Shown one piece after another: positions 11,954-23,545 of a DNA stretch of 64,000 nt (position 1 is its first letter; each line of letters starts with the position of its first letter). Under the pieces are notes generated by a model. It did not search any database and was not told the origin of the DNA. It saw only the letters and a program-made list of their open reading frames with translations. Origin of the DNA: Aquarana catesbeiana (lineage: Eukaryota; Chordata; Amphibia; Anura; Ranidae); the NCBI RefSeq assembly GCF_042186555.1, contig NC_133328.1:65662235-65726234 (forward strand), given 5' to 3'. The position numbers and the translations under genes were made by a program.

Positions 11954-13500
11954 TAGGGTTGCCACCTGTCCAGGATTCACCTGGACAGTCCTGGTTTTAG
12001 ATCCTGTGTCCAGGTTTCAGTCCACCTGAAACCCCGACACATCAGTGACAGCTCTGCAGAACCCGTCCTCTTATCCCCCCTCTTGTCGGTTTCCGGTGCT
12101 TTTAATTACTTTGGTAGGGGGAGCTTTAACAGGAGTACAGAATGGCCTGGGGGGGATTATACTGGAGGACAGACTGACCGGGGGGGGAATTATACTGGGG
12201 GACAGACTGACCTGAGGGGTGGGGTTATACTGGGGGACAGACTGACCTGGGGGGGATTATACTGGGGGCGGGATGACCTGGGGGGGATTATACTGGAGGA
12301 CAGACTAACCCGGGGGGGGGGATTATACTGGAGGACAGTATAGACCCTCTCAGTGCGGTTCCCCCATCTATCAGTATAGACCCCCTCAGTGCAGACCCCC
12401 CTCCATCAGTGCAGACCCCCTCAGTGCGGTCCCCCCTCCATCCGTGCAGACCCCCCCTCCATCAGTGCAGACCCCCCTCCATCCGTGCAGATCCCCCTCC
12501 ATCAGTGCAGATCCCCTCAGTGCAGATCCCCCTCCATCAGTGCAGACCCCTCTCCATCAGTGCAGATCCCCCTCCATCAGTGCAGATCCGTGCAGACCCC
12601 CCTCCATCAGTGCAGATCCCCCTCCATCAGTGCAGATCCGTGCAGACCCCCCTCCATCTGTGCAGACCCCCCTCCATCAGTGCAGACCCCCCTCCATCAG
12701 TGCAGATGCCCCTCCATCAGTGCAGATCCCCTCAGTGCAGACCCCCTCAGTGCAGACCCCCCTCCATCAGTGCAGACCCCCTCAGTGCAGATCCCCCTCC
12801 ATCAGTGCAGACCCCCTCAGTGCAGATCCCCCTCCATCAGTGCAGACCCCCTCAGTGCAGATCCCCCTCCATCAGTGCAGACCCCCTCAGTGCAGATCCC
12901 CCTCCATCAGTGCAGACCCCCTCAGTGCAGATCCCCCTCCATCAGTGCAGACCCCCTCAGTGCAGATCCCCCTCCATCAGTGCAGATCCCCTCAGTGCAG
13001 ATCCCCCTCCATCAGTGCAGATCCCCTCAGTGCAGATCCCCCTCCATCAGTGCAGATCCCCCCCCCCCCATAACGCCCCCAGCACATGACATGTCCATTA
13101 GAGCAGATAGTGGGACTGACTGGCAGCACTACGGCCCCTGGGAGAAACTTGTACATTTTCTCTCACTTTTCCTCTCTCTTGACGGGCCGATTGTGTTTGT
13201 GCTGTGTCTGGCCGCCGGCGCCATGTGTTCAGTGGAGATGGGAGGGGCTGATCAGTGCAGCTAAATAAGCCGATTCATTGGCTGCACGGATCGAGCCCCC
13301 TTCCTCTCTCCACTGAACACTAGGGGGAAGATCTAGCGGCGGTGCCGGCAGCCATTTTGCTGGAGCCAGCTGCTCAGAAAATTAAAAAAATAAAAAACAT
13401 TCCCGATTTTCCCGAAACTCCCGATTCGGGACAGCCTCCGATCGGGACGAGGGTCCCAAAATCGGGATTGTCCCGGGAAAATCGGGACTATTGGCAACTA
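11954..13500. mobile_element. Probable MITE with TAGGGTTGCCA ends carrying a minisatellite
   Basis: The left end TAGGGTTGCCACC and right end TTGGCAACTA are inverted, like the much shorter foldback at 15616-15786. No target duplication is recognisable, so the borders are tentative. The interior has a GGGGGATTATACTGG array at about 12150-12330, the minisatellite below, and CCCGATTTTCCCGAA text. Confidence 0.5.
12360..13065. repeat. Minisatellite, CCCCCTCCATCAGTGCAGA unit
   Basis: Tandem units of about 19 and 14 bases alternate (CCCCTCCATCAGTGCAGAT and CCCCTCAGTGCAGAT). In the right half they form a higher-order unit of about 33 bases repeated about ten times. The three overlapping plus-strand open frames (up to 291 codons) are a consequence of the stop-free unit: each frame spells the same proline/serine/cysteine words. 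I do not call a gene. Confidence 0.9.
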
Positions 13501-13508
13501 TGCATTTA

Positions 13509-13740
13509 GGCCTGGTTCACACCTATGCAGGTTGCAGTTTGAATTTTCCGGGTGCATTTTGTGTTTTTCAATACATGTTTTTGATCCATTGAAGTCTATG
13601 GAACCAAAAACCAGAAAAAAGTCCCTGGCCCTTTCCATAAAATGCACAGATGTGAACGTGACCCATAGGAAGCCATGTTAAATGGACTGTAGTGTGTTTC
13701 TGCAAAACTGCACAAAAAATGCATAGGTGTGAAGCAGGCC
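13509..13740. mobile_element. TWA-flanked MITE, PIF/Harbinger-like
   Basis: TTA on the left and TAA on the right, inverted ends GGCCTGGTTCACACCTATGC and GCATAGGTGTGAAGCAGGCC. 232 bp, non-coding. Confidence 0.8.
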
Positions 13741-13743
13741 TAA

Positions 13744-15057
13744 ATAACAAAGCAAATATGTAGTGAAGATTACTATTTTACTTATTTTATTCCATACACT
13801 GCACTGATGATGGATGACACGCCTGGAACAGTTCTATGCAATTTGGACATGGGCCTATCAGATTATAAACAGAAAAGTCAGCGCTACTACCCATGGGACA
13901 ACAGGCGGGAAATATTGCCTAAAACGTAAGTAAATAAATACCAGCAGACAAGTGTTGGATAAAAAAGGCTGCGGTTGTTTATTATTGGTTTCAAACGTTT
14001 TATAAATAAATTAATTCAAACTTTCACATATCATATATAAGCTTTAAGCTAACCTAGCCACTACGGCTCAGGCTGCACAACACAAATCCCAACTTTTAAT
14101 AAATTTAAAACTTTATTCAACAAGAAAACATATCAATAACTCATCCCCTTTGTTTAATTATATATATTTATTTATTTTTATTTTATTTTTTTTAAACTTT
14201 TTTTTTAACAAAGGTGACCTTACCCATAACAGCAGCCGCGACAAAATAAAATAATAAAAAAGGGGTGGGGTGGGGGAGAGACACCACAGCTCCTCTTCTG
14301 AGGCGAATGAGCCCACTAGCTACAGAACTCCGTTTTATATCCCTAATTAGCCTAGCTCTATCCAGTTTAAACTGGATTTTCCCGGGCTTTTACACATGAC
14401 TCATGAGAGGTCACCTGTACCCCTCTCTAAGCCACGTGAGCCACCTGTGTTTCCCCTGAGAGCAGCAGGCTCCCCAGGGGGAACTAGAAACTGCTCTTCC
14501 CGCCGCTCTCCCATGAGGAAAAGGGGTGGCAAGAAACTGCCTTCCCCCTTTTCCTATCATACGCCACATAGATAGCAGAGCTCCCAGGTGCTCGATCCAC
14601 AGTCTCTGGCTGAGTAGAGTAATATCGAAAAAATGATCCACACTCCGGTTGTTGCTCTTAAAATGTCTTCATTTTATTGAATAGCCACAGTGAACAAACA
14701 CAGATTAAGTCAGTTGACGCGTTTCCACCTATAAGGCCTTAGTCATAACCCAATCAAATTAGGCTGTAAATATGCTGTGAAGCCGCAGTTCTGGATGTAC
14801 AGTTGACTTTTTCCTAAGTGTGCTTACTTGCAAACGCACACAACACTGATTACATGTGAGAACTCTAGTGGGGGGTTCCTGGTGATTGGCTGTGGAAGGA
14901 AGCCCCATTGACAGCAATGGTAGACTTTTGGCTCTCACAGCAAATCGCAGGCATTCGCATGTAAATTGCTCATGCAGCGATCATATGCGAGTGATCAGCC
15001 CTGGATGCAGATTACCTGCTTCTAGTGTCGTATACTCACATGTGATTGATGCAAAAG
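13744..15057. other. No gene seen
   Basis: AT-rich and T-rich text with no assigned element and no coding motif. GACGCGTTTCCACCTATAAG near 14716 resembles phrases common in dispersed repeats (compare GATGAAACGCGTAGGG at 53.9 kb), but I cannot bound an element. Confidence 0.4.
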
Positions 15058-15335
15058 CGATTACGCATAGCTCCCAACTGTCCCTCATTTGGAACAAAGT
15101 CCCTCTTTCCTCCTCATTTGTCCCTCTGATCTATATAGTTGTAAATAAAATTCATGACTTATCTTTTAAAAAGTGTTTTACAGTGTTAAGCCTTTCATCC
15201 AATTTCTAAATTGCCGCATTTTTACATTTCAAAACTCAATATAAAGAAATAGTAGTTGTAAATAAAAAAAAAAAAAAAAAAGTTCTTGTGGGTTTAAACC
15301 AGTAGTTCTCAACTCCTGTCCTCAGGGCCCACTTA

Positions 15336-15938
15336 TGCCACGTACACACGATCGGAATTTCGGCCCGCAAAAGACCGATGAGAGTTTTTCGTCGGAAAAT
15401 GCGACCGTGCGTATGCTCCATCGGACTTTTGCTGGCCGAATTCCAGCCAGCAAAAGATTGAGAGTATGCTCTCAATTTTTCGGTCAGCAAAAGTTCCTAA
15501 ATGAAAATGCGATCGTCTGTGGCAATTCCGACGCGCAAAATTCCTACGCATGCTCGGAAATAATTCGACGCATGCTCGGGAGCATTGAACTTAATTTTCT
15601 CAGCTCGTCGTAGTGTAGGGTTGCCACATCATCCCTTTAATCCAGGACACCGATTTAATTACACAGGTTCTGAGGCTGATTTAATGCAGATAAGGCACCA
15701 AGTGAGTTTAATTACCACCTTAATCAGCCACACAACCTGTGTAATTAATTTGTGTCCTGGATTAAAGGGATGATGTGGCAACCCTATCGTAGTGTTGTAC
15801 GTCAACGCGTTTTTAGCGGTCGCAAGTTCAGCGAACTTTAGCGTGACCGTGTGTATGCAAGGCAAACTTGAGCGGAATCCCGTCGGAAAAGCCGTCAGAT
15901 CTTTTTCCGACGAGAAGTCCGATCGTGTGTACGCGGCA
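15336..15938. mobile_element. Third-layer TWA MITE, PIF/Harbinger-like
   Basis: Ends TGCCACGTACACACGATCGG and CCGATCGTGTGTACGCGGCA, flanked by TTA and TAA. The intact other arm of the surrounding element reads CCCACTAACAG across this point, consistent with a TAA duplication and one later change. Contains the foldback at 15616-15786. Confidence 0.85.
15616..15786. mobile_element. Innermost foldback hAT MITE
   Basis: The 171-bp element is close to a perfect palindrome: it starts TAGGGTTGCCACATCATCCC and ends GGGATGATGTGGCAACCCTA. It is flanked by the exact 8-bp duplication TCGTAGTG (15608-15615 and 15787-15794). Non-coding. Confidence 0.92.
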
Positions 15939-16212
15939 TAACAGACCAGGTTTTAAGTATTACCTTGGCGGGGGGGGGGATGCAGACTAGAATACTGCAA
16001 TCACTGAGCAGCAAATGATATCACCTGCGAGGTATTTCAGTTATCTTGCAAACCTGGCCTGTTAGTGGGCCCTGAGGACAGGAGTTGAGATCCACTGGTT
16101 TAAACTAATCATTTATTTATTTATTTTTTAATTTTTTTTTGGGGGGGGGGGCGCGCGCGTAGCTATGTGTCCCTCATTTCTATCTCAGAAAGTTGGGAGG
16201 TATGCGATTACG

Positions 16213-17136
16213 CGTGAGTGGCTGCGATTAGATGCGGGAGTCGGCAGCTTTCCGTTGTCAGGTAGGTAGGCAGGTATGCACCCTAAAAAGAGAAATAAAC
16301 TCTTTATTATTTGGGTTTGTAATAGAAGTGAGACATTTAGATACCTTTAGCTACTGTGCTAAATAAATGCGCAGAACTTTTAGATAACACGTTTTTTTTT
16401 TGATGTTGCAATCTGCCATTACACTAAATGCATAATAAAATGTTATATTGCTTTGTTGTGTAGCCCGGCACGTTTGCCAGTTATCTGCTCATTTTGGTGG
16501 ACAATGACTGGTGCTTTTGTTATGGGGCCCAGTGACACATGCTGCAGTTGTTTCTCCTTCCCTATCCCATTTCATGGTAATTTTCAGTGTGGCATGGTCT
16601 AATTACTTCCAAAGAATACACAGGAGTCTGTTTACAGCATCTATTTGTAGGCAAATGAGTCCAGTGGAGGGATGCTCCAGCCTGCTGGCTCCTGGGCTTA
16701 TCTATTGATTCCTGACAAGTCGACCCCCTTCCTGATTAATACTGACATTCTAAGTACATGGGGGAGGACATGTCATTGTTGGCCTCAGCAGACACCATTT
16801 GTTACTTGCACAATTAGGCTGAATTGCTGGCATTAATACTGGACACATATGTTATATTAGACTTTGTAGGCTGTTTAACGGTCATTTGTTCAGCCGCTAG
16901 GCTGACGTCTCCCCATTGTGTCTGTAGCATTATTCTCCCTGTATGTAGCCTGTACTTGCACTTGTCACTTCTAATGCTGATTGGAACCATCAGTTTCGGG
17001 AAGATAGAGTCTAATCATTTAACTTATTTAATGATTTTCGCTACTTTATCAATTGTTGGCGCAGCCATCTTGGGCACGCTCAGTAGAATATTATCCTAGG
17101 GCCAATTTTTTTTCTTTTTTAGACAAGAATCACTTA
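16213..17136. other. Repeat-poor stretch, no gene recognised
   Basis: About 0.9 kb without inverted-repeat termini or text shared with the rest of the window. Open frames of 65 and 91 codons on the plus strand have no motif I recognise. Base composition is balanced, unlike the surrounding T-rich repeats. It could be single-copy host sequence. Confidence 0.45.
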
Positions 17137-17725
17137 AGCCGTGTACACGCAATCGCAAGGAGGAGCCAGAAGCGGTCGGTCTTGTAAACTAGCGTTCGTA
17201 ATGGAGAATTAACATTCGTGACGCAGCAAATTATGAATTCTCGAAATGCAGAGCGCAATTCTCTTCTTCTTTAATGGGATAATAATGAAGCTGCTTTGCT
17301 GGTGATACTGATGGAGTTATTGGAAACAAATTTTCTAAGGCTTTTTTTTCTAGTGATATCAAGAATAATATTATTATACTTCTTTTTTTTTTTTTTTTTT
17401 TTTGAGCAAGTTACCACAACACCATTATCTTGTAGTTTTTAAGATCAAAGATACAACTATGTTGATGTCCCTTGTTAATTTTACATTGTATTTTTTTAGA
17501 TGTAAGTGCCTACTCCCAAACTGTCATTTGAAGTAAAACACATAGCCAAGTATTATTCTCCACAATTTTTTTTTATTGTGCATTAAAAAAAGAAAACAAA
17601 TAAAATTAGACATGCTATCTGCCAATAGAACTTAACCAAAAAGTGCATTCTATGCATCCAAAAATCTAGAAAATATACCAAATCAAATCATTATTATTCA
17701 ACCAAAAAATAAAATAAAAGCCTCA
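17137..17725. mobile_element. Paralogue of the host element that carries the provirus; uninterrupted site
   Basis: From about 17161 the text matches 28134-28297 and then, without interruption, 37334-37620 (shared blocks CGGTCTTGTAAACTAGCG, CTCTTCTTCTTTAAT, GATCAAAGATACAACTATGT, CTACTCCCAAACTGTCATTT). Where the other copy is broken by the retrovirus this one reads GCAAGTTACCACAACACC with a single TTAC (about 17406-17423). It is truncated on the left. Confidence 0.88.
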
Positions 17726-17883
17726 TGCATGTGGCCATGTCTCATGGTTAAACCGCTGTGACTTCTGTTGAGCATTGAAAAACAGATCCAGGTTTTCTTC
17801 AACATTGCAACAAATAATGTTTTTTTTTATCTCCCGAGAAGACAGACTGCACCACCATTTTTTATTTTACCTGGAGTTCTACT
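17726..17883. other. Short unassigned segment
   Basis: It ends ACCTGGAGTTCTACTTTAA, resembling a right end of the AGTGGAG TTAA family, but I see no matching left end. Confidence 0.35.
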
Positions 17884-17887
17884 TTAA

Positions 17888-18851
17888 TCACTTGCTGACT
17901 AGCCACCGCAGTTGTACTGCGGCAGAATAGCACGGCTGTGGCCACTAGAGGGGCACGTGCGCCTGCTGCTCGCCCCCGGAGCCGATGCGAGCGGATCACG
18001 ATCACCGCCGGGCTCCCGCGATCGCTGCTGACACACGGAGAACCAGGATCTGTGTGTGTAAACACAGTTTCCGGTTCTCTGACGGGAGAAGAGACAGATC
18101 CTCTGTTCATACATAGTATGAACAGAGGATCTGTCATCTCCCCTACCTCATCCCCCTTCAGTTACAACACACACTAGGGAACACAATTAACCCCTTGATC
18201 GCCCCCTAGTGTTAACCCCTTCCCTGCCAGTTACATTTTTACAGTAATCAATGCATTTTTATAGCACTGATCGCTGTATAAATACCAAGGATTCCCAAAA
18301 ATGTGTCAAAATTGTCCGATGTGTCCGCCATAATGTCGCAGTCCCAATAAAAATCGCAGATCATCGCCATTACTAGTAAAAAAAAAAATTTATAATAAAA
18401 ATGTCATAAAACTATCCCCTATTTTGTAGACGCTATAACTTTTGCGCAAACCAATCAATATATGCTTATTGCAATTTTTTTTTTACCAAAAATAAGTAGA
18501 AGAATACATATTGGCCTAAACTGAGGGGAAAAATTGTTTTTTTTTTTTTTTTTTATATATTTTTTTTTGGGGGGGGGGGGGGGGGGTATTTATTATAGCA
18601 AAAAGTAAAAAATATTGCGTTTTTTTTTTTCAAAATTGTTGCTCTTTTTTTGTTTATAGCGTAAGAAATAAAATACACAGAGGTGATCAAATACCACCAA
18701 AAGAAAGCTCTATTTGTGGGAAAAAAGGACGTCAATATTGTTTGGGTGCCACATCGCACGATCGCACAATTGTCAGTTAAAGTGACGCCGTGCCGAATCG
18801 CAAAAAGTGTTCTGGTCAGGAAGGGGGTAAAATCTTCCGGGGCTGAAGCGG
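17888..18851. mobile_element. TTAA element, CACTTGC-type ends
   Basis: TTAA at 17884-17887 and 18852-18855. The inverted termini are degenerate (TCACTTGCTGACT and GGGGCTGAAGCGG). A perfect hairpin (ACAGATCCTCTGTTCATAC and inverse) lies at 18089-18136. It also has a G19 run near 18569-18587 and several T-runs. Related to 19473, 20690, 22566, 41091 and 50656. Confidence 0.7.
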
Positions 18852-18855
18852 TTAA

Positions 18856-19468
18856 AGAATTGCATCAAGCTGCTTCTGAATTGCACCATGCTGCTTCAAG
18901 TGGCTTTTGCATGAACATATTACACACGCTCTCACTGCGATAACATCCAACAACACAGCACTGTACTATGATAAAGCCACAAGGTCCATAATGACGTTGC
19001 TATTCATGCCAGGATCGGGGACAATTCTTCCTTTAGGGTCTAGGAAATGATCATTATAATGGTGACTTTTATGTTTTAAACATTTTGAAATGTTACTGCG
19101 GTGAAACCAAGGCTTCCCCCCTTTCTCATCTAACAGCCATGTTTATGTAACCCTGACCCCACATATAATTAATGTCAGGCTTTCAGAGAGGTAGGGCCTG
19201 GGGCCAGTAAAGCTAAATTACAACATGGCTTATATGAATTATCGGTACCTTACCATTTCAGATATACGGACCTGAAGAATACTTTTTATTGTGGGATTGT
19301 GAGAGGGACATTTTCCTACAAACAAGTGACTTTCATTCTAATCTCAATGTCACCCCTCTATGCTGTAGTTTCCTTGTCTTAAAATGTCAAAAGACAGCAA
19401 AACTACCCTAAATACCTACATATAAAAATACATTTCTGTATTTCTGTATTTATAACATATGGCTTTTT
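18856..19468. other. No gene seen
   Basis: No recognisable coding region or bounded repeat. Confidence 0.4.
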
Positions 19469-19472
19469 TTAA

Positions 19473-20264
19473 CCACTTCAGCTCCGGAAGATTTTACCCC
19501 CTTCATGATCAGGCCATTTTTTGCTATTCAGAACTGCGCTACTTTACCTGGCAATTGCGCGGTCATCCAATTCTGTACCCAAATAAAATTTATATAATTT
19601 TTATCCCCACAAATAGAGCTTTTTTTTTTTTGTAGTATTTGATCGCCACTGTTTTTTTTTTTTTTTTTTTTTTATATAAAGGAGAGATCTCCAAACTACG
19701 GCCCTCCAGCTGTTGCTGAACTACACATCCCATGAGGCATTGAAAAACTCTGCCATTCACAGACATGACTGGGCATGATGGGAATTGTAGTTCCTGAACA
19801 ACTGAAGGGCCGTAGTTTGGAGACCCCTAATATAAACAAAAAAAGACCTGATAACTTTGAAAAAAAATATATATATTTTACTTTCCGATATAAAACATCC
19901 AATACATTTTTTTTTTTAAATTGAAGTTATTCATAAATGTAGGCCAAAATGTATTCTGCTATATGTCTTTGGTAAAAAAAAAATTCCAACAAGTGTATAT
20001 TGATTGGTTTGCGTGAAAGCTATAGTGTCTGCAAACTATGTTATATATTGGAATTTTTTTTTTTATACTAGTAATGGCGGTGATCAGCGACTTATAATGG
20101 GTCTGCGATAGTGCGGCGGACAATCTGACACTAACTGAGACTTTGTGGGAACTAGCTTACTGACACTGGCATCACTAATACAGTGATAAGTGCTAATAAT
20201 ATATACTGTCACTGTACTAACGACATTGGCTGGGAAGATGTTAACATCTAGGTTGATCAAAGGG
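19473..20264. mobile_element. TTAA element, CCACTTCAGC-type
   Basis: Begins TTAACCACTTCAGCTCCGGAAG and ends GATCAAAGGGTTAA. The right terminus is a weak match to the family, so it is tentative. It contains a complete small hAT at 19681-19828. Confidence 0.6.
19681..19828. mobile_element. Small hAT MITE nested in a TTAA element
   Basis: Inverted ends around TCTCCAAACTACGGCCCTCC and GGGCCGTAGTTTGGAGACCC. The flanks TATATAAA and AATATAAA form an 8-bp duplication with one mismatch. 148 bp, non-coding. Confidence 0.8.
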
Positions 20265-20289
20265 TTAAATGGATGCTTAATAATGTTAA

Positions 20290-20685
20290 AGCAGAGTTTC
20301 GGTCATTTTTGTGTTCATTAAAAGTCAGCAGCTACAAAAAGTGTAGCTGCTGACTTTTAATAAACACGCACTCACCTGTCCCAGGATCCAGCGACGTTGC
20401 CTCCTGAACAATTGATTTTCTCCCTCTCCTCGGCACCGGCATTACAAGTGTGGGCACCAGGCTGTGACAGCTTGCGGCTTCACAGCCCGCTGCGCACTGT
20501 GCATGTGCGAGTCGCACCGCATATCCTGAATGGTCGGGCAATCTTCTGGGACCTGTGACGTGTCCCAGAAGATTGCAGGGAGGGAGGGGGAGCTCACCCA
20601 AAAAAAAAATACATGCCAAATGTGGCATAGGAGGGGGGGAGTAGTGCTTAAAGCGGAACTTTCTCCTTTTGGGTGGAGCTCCACT
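20290..20685. mobile_element. TTAA-flanked MITE
   Basis: TTAA at 20286-20289 and 20686-20689, right end GGGTGGAGCTCCACT, family hairpin AAAAGTCAGCAGCTACA at 20321-20358. Its right TTAA is shared with the next element. Confidence 0.8.
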
Positions 20686-20689
20686 TTAA

Positions 20690-21797
20690 CCACTTCCGGA
20701 CCGCCACACGACAATGTACGTCCTTACTTTGAAGGGGGGATATCGTTGTTATGGCAGCAGCTAGCTGCCATAACCCCGGTATCCTCTTCTTCAGCCGGCG
20801 GTCCGGTTTCCGATAAGAGTGGTCTCTGCGCCCCCCCCCCCCCCCCGCCATGCTCCAGTGCCCTCCGCCGCTCTTACCGGGGCCGTCGGCAGCGGCGGAG
20901 ACGATTGGATCTGCACCCTTGCTGGGCTTGGAGACGAGTGAGGGGAAGATGGCCCCCATCTGTCTCCATAACAATGCAGGGCGGAAGCGACGTCAAAACG
21001 TCACTTCTGCCCATAGCACTAAAAGGGCCATTTCTTTTTAATCATTTTTTTAAATGATAATTTTTTTTTTTTTTATTGCATTTAAGTGTAAATATGAGAT
21101 CTGAGGTCCTTTTGACCCCAGATCTCATATTTAAGAGGTCCTGTCATGCTTTGTTTTCTATTATAAGGAATGTTTACATTCCTTGTAATAGGAATAAAAG
21201 TGACACATTTTTTTTTTTTAAAACAGTGTAAAAATAAAAAATAAAAGGTAAAATTAATAAGAAAAAAAAATGTATTTTTTAAATGCGCCCCGTCCCGCTG
21301 AGCTCGCATGCAGAAGTGAACGCATACGTGAGGTATCGCTGCGATCAGTAGAGAGAGAGCAATAATTCTAGCCCTAGACCTCCTCTGTAACTTAAAACAT
21401 GCAACCTGTAGAATTTTTTAAATGTCGCCTATGGAGATTTTTAAGGGTAAAAGTTTGTCGCCATTCCATGAGCGGGCGCAATTTTGAAGGGTGACATGTT
21501 GGGTATCAGTTTACTTAGCGTAACATTATCTTTCACAATATAAAAAAAAAAATTGGGCTAACTTAACTGATATCTTATTTTTTAATTCAAAAAATGTATT
21601 TTTTCCAAAAAAAGTGCGCTTGTAAGACAGCTGTGCAAATAAGGTGTGACAGAAAGTATTGCAATGACCGCCATTTTATTCTCTACGGTGTTATAAAAAA
21701 AATGTATAATGTTTGGGGGTTCTAAGTTATTTTCTTCAAAAAAAACTTTTTAACTTGTAAACAACATATCTCAAAAAGTGGCTCGGTCCTTAGGTGG
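20690..21797. mobile_element. TTAA element, CCACTTCCGGACCG ends
   Basis: It starts CCACTTCCGGACCG directly after TTAA 20686-20689 and ends CGGTCCTTAGGTGG before TTAA 21798-21801. An internal hairpin (ATATGAGATCTGAGGTC and inverse) lies at 21092-21133. Homologous text in 22566-23541 and 50656-52991. Non-coding. Confidence 0.8.
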
Positions 21798-21918
21798 TTA
21801 ACTGTGTACTGTGTATTGCGACCCCCAACCTAGGAATGCAAATCGCGTATATTTATGTGATCCCGCACTGTAGCAGTAAAAAAACGGTCCGGAAGTGGAT
21901 AATAAAGAGTTTTTATTC

Positions 21919-22032
21919 CTACGCCGTTAAACATATCAAGGCAAAATTAAAAAGAAAAAACACAAAAATATGCTGTGTGCATATGTTTGTATTTTTTCTT
22001 TTTAATTTTGCCTTGATATAGTTTATGGCCTA
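21919..22032. repeat. Inverted repeat, loop of about 30 bases
   Basis: The arm ATATCAAGGCAAAATTAAAA pairs with TTTTAATTTTGCCTTGATAT and extends on the outside into CCTA...TAGG. Could extrude as a hairpin. No gene. Confidence 0.75.
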
Positions 22033-22105
22033 GGAATAAAAATTCTGTGTGAATCTGGTGCAGCTGTGCAGAGTAATCAATCAGCTTCTAACTTCAGCTA
22101 GTTAA

Positions 22106-22553
22106 AGCGGGGGTCCACCTATCTATCGTTTTTTTTTTTTTTTTTGAGTTCATTCACAAACTTTTCTTCTCAGCATTACATACTCACATATTGTGTGTAA
22201 TATGTCCGCCTGTGTCAGATTATTCACTGCAGGTGGTTTCCATCTTCATTGTGGGCATTTGAAGCCCACAAGCATTTATTTCCTGGATGTGGTGAATGCT
22301 GTGCTCCCAGCATTCACCGCTCGTTCCCGCACATGCTCAGTGGCATCCTGGGAAGCCTGAGACTAGCTCCCAGGAGTCTGGGAGAGGCTAGAAACACGCC
22401 TACTCCCACGGGAGGAGAACCAGGAAGTGCAAAGAAGAATAGAAAAATAAAAGGTAATTACAGCGATTTAAATTTTTTTAAACGGCATGTCAGCATCTAG
22501 GCAAGGAAGAGAATACATACAGATATTGTTCAAAATTTGGGTGGAACCCCGCT
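22106..22553. mobile_element. TTAA-flanked MITE
   Basis: TTAA at 22102-22105 and 22554-22557 with ends AGCGGGGGTCCACC and GGGTGGAACCCCGCT. Non-coding. Confidence 0.8.
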
Positions 22554-22565
22554 TTAAATTAAAAT

Positions 22566-23541
22566 TACTTGCCGACCGTGGGACGTCCTAGGACGTCCTG
22601 GGTTTGTGGGGGTATATCTGAATGATGCTTGCAGCTGCAGGCATCATTCAGATATTGCCGTTTTCAGCCGGCGATTCCCTACACCATAAGAACAATCATA
22701 GCGGCGGGTTAGCCGCTTGATCGTTCTTACGGGCAGCGAGAGGGGATGTCCCCCCCTCCCGCCGCCCTCCGGTGCTTCTAAAGACTCACCTCTGTGATCG
22801 GTGAGTCGGAGAATGGATCCGCCGGCGCCGGATGTCCACCGTAAAGATTCCAGGTGGTCGCCAGAGTCTCTATGATCGCCAGAGGCCGGGCGCGATATTA
22901 TGACGTCACGCCTGGCCTCTGCATTCAAAAACACGGTGCAGCCTCGGCTGGGAAGCCGTGATCGTTTTTTTTTTTTTATTTTAGGCTTCCCAGCCTAGAG
23001 GTGAGATATGGGGTCTTATTGATCCCATATCTCACTGTAAAGAGGTCCAATCATGCCATATTCCTATTACAAGGGATGTTTACATTCCTTGTAATAGGAA
23101 TAAAAGTGATCACATTTTTTTCTCTTTAACTCAAAAGATGTAAGCAGTAAAAATTTTTAAAGCATCGCCTATGGGGATTTTTAAGTACCGAAGTTTGGCG
23201 CCATTCCACGAGCGTGTGCAATTTTGAAGCGTGACATGTTAGGTTTCTATTTACTCGGCGCAACTTCATCTTTTACATTATGCAAAAAAATTGGGCTAAC
23301 TTTACTGTTTTGTTTTTTTTTTTAAAGCATGAAACTGTTTTTTTTCCCAAAAAAGACGCGTTTGAAAAATACGCAAATACCGTGCGAGATAAAAAGTTGC
23401 AATGACCGCCATTGTATTCTCTAGGGTCTCTGCTAAAAAAACATATATAATTTTTGGGGGTTCTGTGTAATTTTCTATCAAAAAAATTTGGATTTTTACA
23501 TGTAGGAGAGAAATGTCAGAATAGGCTGGGTTGGTAAGTGG
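22566..23541. mobile_element. TTAA element, ACTTGCCGACC-type
   Basis: The left end ACTTGCCGACCG has lost a clean TTAA; the right end GGTAAGTGG abuts TTAA 23542-23545. Internal blocks (TTCCTTGTAATAGGAATAAA, ATGACCGCCATT) match 20690-21797 and 50656-52991. Confidence 0.7.
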
Positions 23542-23545
23542 TTAA

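Larger units (their letters stand above)
15292..16107. mobile_element. Second-layer inverted-repeat element
   Basis: Long inverted arms (CAGTAGTTCTCAACTCCTGT at 15300 and ACAGGAGTTGAGATCCACTG at 16079) continue inwards through CTCAGGGCCCACT. The right arm still reads straight through the position where the left arm is split by the next element, giving an internal empty-site control. Exact outer borders are uncertain. Confidence 0.7.
15066..16204. mobile_element. hAT element, outer shell of a nest
   Basis: The ends CATAGCTCCCAACTGTCCCT and AGTTGGGAGGTATG are inverted, flanked by the exact 8-bp duplication CGATTACG (15058-15065 and 16205-16212). A second, shorter copy lies at 48915-49286. Three further elements are stacked inside. 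No transposase. Confidence 0.88.

Noticed and set aside
12389..13264. 291-codon proline/serine/cysteine-rich ORF
   Set aside because: It follows a 14/19-base tandem unit without stops; two other phases are open over the same DNA with the same words. No start context, no domain.
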